DNA from: Armatimonadota bacterium
Lineage (GTDB): Bacteria > Sysuimicrobiota > Sysuimicrobiia > Sysuimicrobiales > Kaftiobacteriaceae
Assembly (NCBI GenBank): GCA_020028535.1
Contig: JAIBHM010000107.1
Location: 1 to 6,559, forward strand
Length of the DNA stretch: 6,559 nucleotides
Reading direction: 5' to 3'
In this document: piece after piece, positions 1-4,396 of the stretch
How the letters are laid out: every line of letters starts with the position of its first letter
Numbering within the stretch: position 1 is the first letter of the stretch
Notes under the pieces: generated by a model
Told to the model about the DNA's origin: nothing
The model's database searches: none
Seen by the model: the letters and a program-made list of their open reading frames with translations, nothing else
Position numbers and translations under genes: made by a program

Positions 1-839
1 CAGTCTTGACCAAGACCGAGGTTCGCGACGCTCTCGAGACCTTCCGGTGCCGACGTGGGCGGGTGCGCGGAACTCAGGAACCAGCACTCGAAATGGTCAT
101 CCAGAACGCCGCTGGTCTCTGGGAAAAACGCCGTGAACAGGGGGACGGGGCTGATCTCCAGGTCCTTGAACGGCTTGAGTCGGGGATGGTCTCCGATCGT
201 GAGTGTGGCGGCGCCCTTCTTGAGGAGCGTCACGTACGGCTGTCCCTTGAAGTTCACGTACGACTTCATCAGCATGCCACGAAATTGGCAGTAGTTCACG
301 CCGCCCATGCTGATCGGGAATAGCCGGAATGTGGGCCGCTGGATCTCGATCTTCATCGCCAGCTGCCCATCCAGGTCGTACTGGCTGCTCACCGATCGCT
401 CCTCAATGAGGAAATCGAGACTCGCCCGATGCTTCGGCATTCCCCAAATGCCCTTGCCGCCCTTGACCGAGATGGTCGTGCTGACCGGCAGATCGTAGAC
501 GAACTGTCCGGTTCCGAAGAACTTCATGAACAGACCCGGGAGCAGTGGCGGAGCGGGCCGGGAGCCATGGGTGCACGCGATGGCGATGCTGAACTCGATG
601 TACTTGCCAATGACCGTGTCTCGATAATCAATGACCGTGACCACCAGCAACGCGCGGTTCCACAACCGGAAGGGATGCACCTCGTTGCCCGGAAAGAGCG
701 CCCTCGCCCGCTCGGCGTTGATCGTGAAGATCGCCATCAGCGCCGGGGAGTGGGCCGACCGCACGGGCAGGTCAAACGGGATCCCGTCCACGAGGGCGTA
801 CCGCCCGTCTTGTCGTCGCAGCCTCCTTGGAATCGCCAT
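1..839 (-). CDS. Acetoacetate decarboxylase-family protein (C-terminus off the left edge)
   Basis: The frame starts at ATG (839 down to 837) and stays open to the window edge, giving 279 visible residues and no stop. A strong AGGAGG (845-850) sits 5 nt before the ATG and fixes the start. The family decarboxylates beta-keto acids such as acetoacetate through a Schiff base on a lysine. Visible signature: GIWGMPKH, with the lysine at residue 136 in the position of Clostridium acetobutylicum ADC Lys115. The next residue, Lys116 in that enzyme, is His here. The stretch GKYIEF puts Glu82 about where the family has its active-site glutamate. Other family-like parts are HSPALMAIF near residue 30 and a C-terminal half that reads as a continuous beta-rich barrel. 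No signal peptide or membrane segment is seen, so it is probably cytoplasmic. It lies 28 bp downstream of the hydrolase gene and is likely co-transcribed. The true substrate is unknown, because many family members do not act on acetoacetate. Confidence 0.85.
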   Translation of the reverse strand, partial: MAIPRRLRRQDGRYALVDGIPFDLPVRSAHSPALMAIFTINAERARALFPGNEVHPFRLWNRALLVVTVIDYRDTVIGKYIEFSIAIACTHGSRPAPPLLPGLFMKFFGTGQFVYDLPVSTTISVKGGKGIWGMPKHRASLDFLIEERSVSSQYDLDGQLAMKIEIQRPTFRLFPISMGGVNYCQFRGMLMKSYVNFKGQPYVTLLKKGAATLTIGDHPRLKPFKDLEISPVPLFTAFFPETSGVLDDHFECWFLSSAHPPTSAPEGLESVANLGLGQD

Positions 840-867
840 GGCTTCCTCCTTTCGCCGATCTTCTGAA

Positions 868-1893
868 TTAATTGCGGCGCTCCAGTTCGGCCAGCAGGAG
901 CGGAAAAATCTCCTCGGCCGAGTGCTTGCCGATGAAGACGTCAAGATGTCCGTAGCTGGGCAACACGTACAAGGAGTGGTAGTCTGTGCGCAGCGCGTTG
1001 AAGTAGTCGTAGGTCTTCCGCTGGCTTTCGGGGAGGAAGCAGCGGTTCATCTGGCCGGCAAAGAACGCGAACCGGGCGTCGGTCTGCGGCTTCTGCGCGA
1101 CAAAATCAGCCGGGAGCCCAGGCTTGCCTTCGACCGAGACCAGATGACCCGCACGAACGCAGCGCATAATCTGATCAAAAAACCGAATGGGGACATGGGC
1201 GAATTCCTGCTTGAGCCACTCGTGCGTGTCCTCGTTCAGGTTTTCATGGCGCCAGAGGGCCGGGAACCCGGCCCCATAGGTGAAGCTGACCTGTTTACAG
1301 ACCTCGTTCCGGCACTCGTGGTGGGTGAGCCGCACGACGAGCGAGATCAGTTTGGCGGCGAACGTGGGGGCAGACACGCCCCAGCGGGGGTTCAGGTAGG
1401 GCGTGAGCAGCTTCACCAGTGGGAGGGCCACCTTGGATTTGACGATCGAGGCCGCGGGCACGATCGGGTGCAACGAGACGGCGTTGCTGACGATCGTCTT
1501 GACCTGCGGGAGGAGGCCCGCGACGGCGGACATCATGAAACTGGTCGAGCCCTGACAATGGATCACGGCCTTGAGACTCTCGCAGCCGGTCTCCCTCACG
1601 ACGGTCTTGACCGCTTCCGGGTGGTCATAGAGGGCCGCCTGATCGAGCGTCCACAAGTTGGGAGCGAGATCGATGCTGGCGCGCCAGTTTTCCAGCCAGA
1701 TGTCGTAGCCTTGCCGGGCGAGATACTCCACGAAATTAAGTTTTGTCGGCGCACGGAAGATATTAGCGCGGACGCCGGCCCCATGGACCAGCAGGACTGG
1801 GCCTTTGCTGGGAGGCGTGTCTCCACGGACGTGAATCAGATTACACGGCAGGCCATCGCCGGCCTGAAACGGCACGAGGCGTTCCTTGAGCAT
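868..1893 (-). CDS. Alpha/beta hydrolase with a Cys nucleophile elbow, GMC-oxidoreductase-associated type
   Basis: A complete 341-residue protein. The start ATG (1893-1891) is preceded by GGAGG (1900-1904) with 6 nt spacing, and the stop is TAA at 870-868. Alpha/beta hydrolase landmarks appear in order: the oxyanion-hole motif HGAG (37-40), the nucleophile elbow IHCQGS (111-116), a GxxNxxFLP segment (280-288, Asn283) where many relatives have the catalytic Asp, and YGHLD near the C-terminus with the likely catalytic His316. In the elbow, Cys113 occupies the position of the usual Ser, as in PHA synthases (GxCxG) and dienelactone hydrolases. The CxGST elbow and NRCFLPES stretch resemble, from memory, the hydrolase domain found fused or next to GMC-type cholesterol-oxidase-like flavoproteins. 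No signal peptide is seen. It is the first gene of a likely operon with the ADC-family gene. Esterase, lipase, thioesterase-like or acyltransferase activity are all possible; the substrate is not readable from the sequence. Confidence 0.88.
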   Translation of the reverse strand: MLKERLVPFQAGDGLPCNLIHVRGDTPPSKGPVLLVHGAGVRANIFRAPTKLNFVEYLARQGYDIWLENWRASIDLAPNLWTLDQAALYDHPEAVKTVVRETGCESLKAVIHCQGSTSFMMSAVAGLLPQVKTIVSNAVSLHPIVPAASIVKSKVALPLVKLLTPYLNPRWGVSAPTFAAKLISLVVRLTHHECRNEVCKQVSFTYGAGFPALWRHENLNEDTHEWLKQEFAHVPIRFFDQIMRCVRAGHLVSVEGKPGLPADFVAQKPQTDARFAFFAGQMNRCFLPESQRKTYDYFNALRTDYHSLYVLPSYGHLDVFIGKHSAEEIFPLLLAELERRN

Positions 1894-1930
1894 GCGGGGC
1901 CTCCGAGGCGGTTCTGTCGTATCAGTTTAA

Positions 1931-1964
1931 CGGCGCGGACCCTCCCCTATAGCGCTCCGCGCCG
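1931..1964. repeat. Perfect 9-bp inverted repeat enclosing the operon's -10 box
   Basis: CGGCGCGGA (1931-1939) and its exact complement TCCGCGCCG (1956-1964) are separated by 16 nt that contain the minus-strand -10 hexamer (1946-1951). The right arm lies in the -10/-35 spacer and the left arm at about the transcription start. The dyad cannot be fully transcribed from this promoter, so a DNA operator for a dimeric regulator is more likely than an RNA hairpin. High GC makes such arms easier to find by chance. Confidence 0.45.
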
Positions 1965-1974
1965 AAATAGACAA
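1946..1974 (-). promoter_or_regulatory. Sigma70-like promoter for the hydrolase/decarboxylase operon
   Basis: On the minus strand, TTGTCT (1974-1969) is followed after exactly 17 nt by TATAGG (1951-1946). These match the -35 consensus at 4 of 6 and the -10 consensus at 4 of 6 positions, with ideal spacing. Initiation near 1939 would give a leader of roughly 45 nt before the ATG at 1893. Position and orientation fit the operon; the sigma factor is inferred. Confidence 0.5.
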
Positions 1975-1997
1975 GGACATTCTCCGCAAAGGCACGT

Positions 1998-2058
1998 ATG
2001 CAAGGGGGATGCTAGAAGGTTCTGAGTGAGCGGGAGGCCCTGTCGACCATGCAAGGGG
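1998..2058. repeat. 10-nt direct repeat in the divergent intergenic region
   Basis: ATGCAAGGGG occurs at 1998-2007 and again at 2049-2058, 51 bp apart from start to start. Five DNA turns is close to the spacing of same-face binding sites, but no known regulator motif is recognised. It could be a binding site pair or chance. Confidence 0.25.
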
Positions 2059-2100
2059 CTCGTCCTACAGGACAATTCGTTCTCTGAAGGGCAGGAAATT

Positions 2101-2139
2101 GCTCGAACCATTCGAGCTCAGAGTATCGAATCTGATACT
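2101..2139. promoter_or_regulatory. Two adjacent inverted repeats upstream of the rlmL-like gene (possible operator)
   Basis: GCTCGAA (2101-2107) and TTCGAGC (2111-2117) form a perfect 7-bp dyad with 3-nt spacing. Right after it, AGTATC (2122-2127) and GATACT (2134-2139) form a perfect 6-bp dyad with 6-nt spacing. They end 24 nt before the ATG at 2164, where a promoter or 5' leader would be expected. A weak promoter pair overlaps them (TTGCTC at 2099-2104, poor -10 candidates after 17-19 nt). They may be operators or small leader hairpins. Confidence 0.35.
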
Positions 2140-2163
2140 GATGGTAATCTCTTCGGATACAGG

Positions 2164-3363
2164 ATGAAGATAAGCAACCGGGAGAACAGGAGCGGTCGGA
2201 CAGACAGCTCCGCGTCACAGATGTTTTTCGCGCCGTGCCCACGCGGCCTCGAGGCGGTGCTCGGCGAGGAGTTGAGAAGCCTTGGTGCGCAGGCGGTGAC
2301 CTCCACGCCCGGCGGGGCCTCCTTCGCCGGGCCGTTCGAGCTGTGCTATAGGATAAACCTGGAAAGCCGGATCGCCAGCCGCGTGCTCTGGCGCCTCTTT
2401 CACGGTCCTTACCGAAGCGAGCAGGACGTCTATGCGGCGGCCGCTCGGCTGCCATGGAGTCAGTGGTTCTCACCTCAGCGGACGATCAAGGTGAAGGTCA
2501 GCGCGCAGGAGTGCCCCCTCAAGAGCCTCGATTTCGTCACGCTCAGAATCAAGGACGCAGTGTGCGATGCGTTTCGCGCGACGAGCCGCGCGCGCCCCGG
2601 TGTGGACACTCGACAACCCGACATCAGGATCGACGCGTTTCTAGACCAATCCAGCCTGACGCTGTACTTGGATACCTCCGGGGAGGTGTTGTTCAAGCGC
2701 GGGTACCGGAGGGCCGGCGGAGACGCGCCTCTGCGCGAGAACCTGGCGGCCGGCATTCTGCGGCTGTCCGACTGGGATGGCACGCAGCCTCTGCTCGATC
2801 CGATGTGCGGCAGCGGGACCTTCCTGATCGAGGCGGCCCAGATGGCGCGGCGCATCGCGCCCGGATTGGGGAGGCGCTTCGCGTTCGAGAAATTCAACGA
2901 ATTCGACCAGAAGGCATGGCGGCGTCTGTGCGAAGCAGGCGCGGCCCAACAGCAGAAACACGCGCCGCTCGCAATCTTCGGCGGCGACCGATCCGACGCA
3001 GCGCTCCGAACGGCACGCGCCAACCTCGAGGCTGCGGGCCTGACCGATGCAGTGACTCTTCAACAAGGCGATGTGCTGGATCTCACGCCTCCGGCCGCGG
3101 AAGGAGTCCTGATCACCAACCCACCCTACGGAGTGAGAACCGGCGAGCAGGCCGACCTGGCCGAGTTCTACCCCCGATTGGGCGACGTGCTCAAGCAGCG
3201 ATTCGCCGGCTGGCGCGTGTACCTCTTCACAGGCGACCTCCGGCTGCCCAAGTTGATCCGCTTGTCACCTTCCCGCCGCATCCCCCTGTTCAACGGCGCG
3301 CTCGAATGCCGGCTGTATGAATTTAAGATGGTCCGTGGAGGAATGAGGCGAGCAGGCCGCTGA
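2164..3363 (+). CDS. rlmL: THUMP-domain class I rRNA methyltransferase, RlmL-type (23S rRNA guanine-N2)
   Basis: A 399-residue SAM-dependent RNA methyltransferase of the RlmL/COG0116 family, which makes m2G (m2G2445 in E. coli 23S rRNA). Order of parts: ferredoxin-like start FFAPCPRGLEAVLGEELRSL (about 21-40), THUMP RNA-binding region (about 60-165), the hinge motif PLRENLAA (189-196), then a Rossmann domain. Motif I is DPMCGSGTFLIEAA from Asp212. Acidic residues follow in GGDRSD (Asp275) and QQGDVLDL (Asp303), and catalytic motif IV is NPPYG from Asn319. The length matches the RlmL half of the fused E. coli RlmKL, so the RlmK domain is absent. Start choice: ATG 2164 has only a weak GGA 6 nt upstream. 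ATG 2221, giving 380 residues and starting right at MFFAPCPRG, fits the family N-terminus equally well but has no Shine-Dalgarno. The frame is open back to GTG 2026, but that upstream part shows no family similarity. The gene is divergent from the hydrolase operon and apparently monocistronic. Confidence 0.88.
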   Translation: MKISNRENRSGRTDSSASQMFFAPCPRGLEAVLGEELRSLGAQAVTSTPGGASFAGPFELCYRINLESRIASRVLWRLFHGPYRSEQDVYAAAARLPWSQWFSPQRTIKVKVSAQECPLKSLDFVTLRIKDAVCDAFRATSRARPGVDTRQPDIRIDAFLDQSSLTLYLDTSGEVLFKRGYRRAGGDAPLRENLAAGILRLSDWDGTQPLLDPMCGSGTFLIEAAQMARRIAPGLGRRFAFEKFNEFDQKAWRRLCEAGAAQQQKHAPLAIFGGDRSDAALRTARANLEAAGLTDAVTLQQGDVLDLTPPAAEGVLITNPPYGVRTGEQADLAEFYPRLGDVLKQRFAGWRVYLFTGDLRLPKLIRLSPSRRIPLFNGALECRLYEFKMVRGGMRRAGR

Positions 3364-3611
3364 AAAGGCGCTGGTGGCCTGGGGTGACGAAGGAAACTGA
3401 CGCAAGGAAGCTGGGTGGCCGGGCTGGCTGCTTCCGCTCAAGGCCAGATCCGTGTTGGTCCGCCGTAAGCCTCCCCTTCGCTTGGCTGCGGAACTCGTCC
3501 CGTCCAGAGCATGGCTCGAACGGGACTTCAAACGACCCCGGCCGCCTCACCTTCTCGGCGGCGCGCGCAAACGTGATGCTCGTTATTCCTCGCATCGCGC
3601 GCCCTCGTCCA

Positions 3612-3637
3612 CCCGCCTCCGCCAAGGCTTCGGCGGG
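3612..3637. repeat. Short GC-rich palindrome, possibly a dispersed repeat
   Basis: CCCGCC (3612-3617) pairs with GGCGGG (3632-3637). A second, nested pairing joins CCGCC (3619-3623) to GGCGG (3632-3636) around AAGGCTTC. Similar CCGCCAAGGCTTCGGCGG-like palindromes are familiar from several environmental bacterial genomes as intergenic repeats, but only one copy is present here, so that identity is inference. Confidence 0.3.
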
Positions 3638-3764
3638 ACGCTTCGGCTCGGCAACGTCCGGAGCACAACACGGCTCTGATGCACGCTCCAGCAGCCCAGC
3701 CCGCCCGCTCTTTGCTCATCCCGTCCATCCCAGCGCGGACTCCACGACAAAGGTAGGGAGAGTG

Positions 3765-3797
3765 TCGGCGAGAAGGCGCCAATAGCCTTCTCGCCGA
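3765..3797. repeat. Perfect 13-bp hairpin with 7-nt loop
   Basis: TCGGCGAGAAGGC (3765-3777) and GCCTTCTCGCCGA (3785-3797) are exact reverse complements around the loop GCCAATA. No T tract follows on either strand, so a simple intrinsic terminator is not supported. It lies about 400 bp past the rlmL-like stop. Outer pairings GGTAGGG (3752-3758) with CCCTACC (3846-3852), or TGTCGGCG (3763-3770) with CGCCGACA (3854-3861), suggest a larger fold. Confidence 0.6.
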
Positions 3798-3834
3798 AGG
3801 GTGGCTCGTCCGCAAGGTCGGTCGGCCAACGGAA

Positions 3835-3866
3835 TCGGCAGGCTCCCCTACCGCGCCGACATTTTT
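3835..3866 (+). terminator. Weak intrinsic terminator candidate
   Basis: A 5-bp stem TCGGC (3835-3839) with GCCGA (3855-3859) is followed after two bases by five T (3862-3866). The stem is short and the loop long. Pairing of 3854-3861 with 3763-3770 would make a stronger stem ending directly at the T run. It is the only T tract after a stem between the two plus-strand genes, but it is about 500 bp from the rlmL-like stop. Confidence 0.25.
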
Positions 3867-4011
3867 AACCTGCCTTCGGAAACCCACCCTAGCCAGGGGA
3901 ATCAGGACGGCATATACTGGGAGCCGAGGGGGAGAAAAGTTGTCTGACTTCTTAAATTAACCTTGGATTCTCTTTAGACTTTCGCGCAGGGAATTGCCCA
4001 GCCCCACCGTG

Positions 4012-4266
4012 TTCGCTCGACGCGCGCAATAGGGATCAGTCAGGCCATCCTCGCCGCCGCAGGCCCCACCACAGTCCCTTCCCTTGCCTACCCATCGCCA
4101 ACACTAACCGGTGAAAACTGGGTAGGGGCCAGCCGCTGAGTATCTCGGTTGCCGCGCGATAGCATCCAGGTGTGATCCTGCGCGGGTCCCGGCTGCTCCC
4201 TGTGATCCTCAACCGACTCTCGTAGCAGAATGACAACCATTTCGGTGGATTTCGCTTGACGCGCGC
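4012..4266. repeat. 16-nt direct repeats (one mismatch) bounding about 220 bp
   Basis: TTCGCTCGACGCGCGC (4012-4027) recurs as TTCGCTTGACGCGCGC (4251-4266), 15 of 16 identical and in the same orientation, 239 bp apart from start to start. The enclosed segment (4028-4250) has no recognisable gene but has an internal inverted repeat at 4087-4126 and a 9-nt direct repeat TGTGATCCT (4171-4179 and 4201-4209). This could mark a small inserted element, a recombination scar, or chance in GC-rich DNA. The second copy also supplies the -35 box of the promoter candidate downstream. Confidence 0.4.
4087..4126. repeat. 8-bp inverted repeat with 24-nt loop
   Basis: CCTACCCA (4087-4094) and TGGGTAGG (4119-4126) are exact reverse complements. 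It lies inside the segment bounded by the 16-nt direct repeats. No T tract follows, so it is not a typical terminator. Function unknown. Confidence 0.35.
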
Positions 4267-4285
4267 CCACAAAAGCGAGTAGAAG
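4256..4285 (+). promoter_or_regulatory. Candidate sigma70-like promoter for the secreted Kelch protein gene
   Basis: TTGACG (4256-4261, 5 of 6 to the -35 consensus) is followed after 18 nt by TAGAAG (4280-4285, 4 of 6 to the -10 consensus). Initiation near 4292 would give a leader of about 105 nt that carries the whole 4337-4392 hairpin. An alternative AT-rich site lies near 3952-3980 (TTAAAT, TAGACT) with a longer leader. Confidence 0.4.
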
Positions 4286-4336
4286 CAGGACTCTCTTAGG
4301 GGTCGCTCCAGCCTATCACGCGGCAGCCCGCGCCTC

Positions 4337-4392
4337 GGTCCTCGTGGACGGAAGGAGTGCCCGGTACGACCGTGCCTCCGTCCGTGAGGACC
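4337..4392 (+). promoter_or_regulatory. 16-bp leader hairpin sequestering the Shine-Dalgarno of the Kelch gene
   Basis: The arms 4337-4352 and 4377-4392 pair along 16 consecutive positions: 14 Watson-Crick and two G-U pairs (4344 with 4385, 4345 with 4384). The 24-nt loop holds a further small stem, CGGT (4362-4365) with ACCG (4369-4372). The only plausible Shine-Dalgarno for the GTG at 4397, GAGGA (4386-4390), is wholly inside the 3' arm, paired to TCCTC (4339-4343). This arrangement would block ribosome entry unless the stem is opened, so translational control is inferred. Confidence 0.55.
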
Positions 4393-4396
4393 TGAC

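Larger units (their letters stand above)
3364..4396. other. About 1 kb intergenic region without a credible gene
   Basis: Open frames exist on both strands (such as plus 3384-3785 and minus 3528-3887 and 4036-4272). Their translations are Arg/Pro/Ser-rich, overlap one another on both strands, lack convincing start signals and show no recognisable domain. The stretch contains palindromes and repeats listed separately, plus an AT-rich patch near 3940-3980 that contrasts with the GC-rich surroundings. No tRNA or rRNA was recognised. It may be degraded accessory DNA or hold a structured RNA. Confidence 0.6.

Noticed and set aside
631..2025. 464-codon open frame on the plus strand
   Set aside because: It lies opposite the hydrolase and part of the ADC gene, which have family motifs and ribosome sites. 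The plus translation shows no recognisable domain.
3353..3381. Inverted repeat CAGGCC/GGCCTG across the rlmL-like stop codon as a terminator
   Set aside because: Only 6 bp with a 17-nt loop and no T tract after it.
3500..3535. Minus-strand GTTCGAGCC resembling a tRNA T-loop
   Set aside because: The flanking bases do not form a T-stem, and no acceptor, D or anticodon arm could be built around it.
3384..3887. Overlapping open frames on both strands after the rlmL-like gene
   Set aside because: Compositionally biased translations, no domain, no good ribosome site, and palindromes running through them. Kept as intergenic.
4108..4129. Sequence CCGGTGAAAACTGGGTAGG reminiscent of ends of IS21-like elements
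   Set aside because: The likeness is from memory only; no transposase (IstA/IstB) or matching second end is present in the window.
4036..4272. 78-codon minus-strand frame in the segment between direct repeats
   Set aside because: No recognisable family, and another frame (4088-4270) overlaps it on the same strand. A decayed mobile-element gene cannot be excluded.
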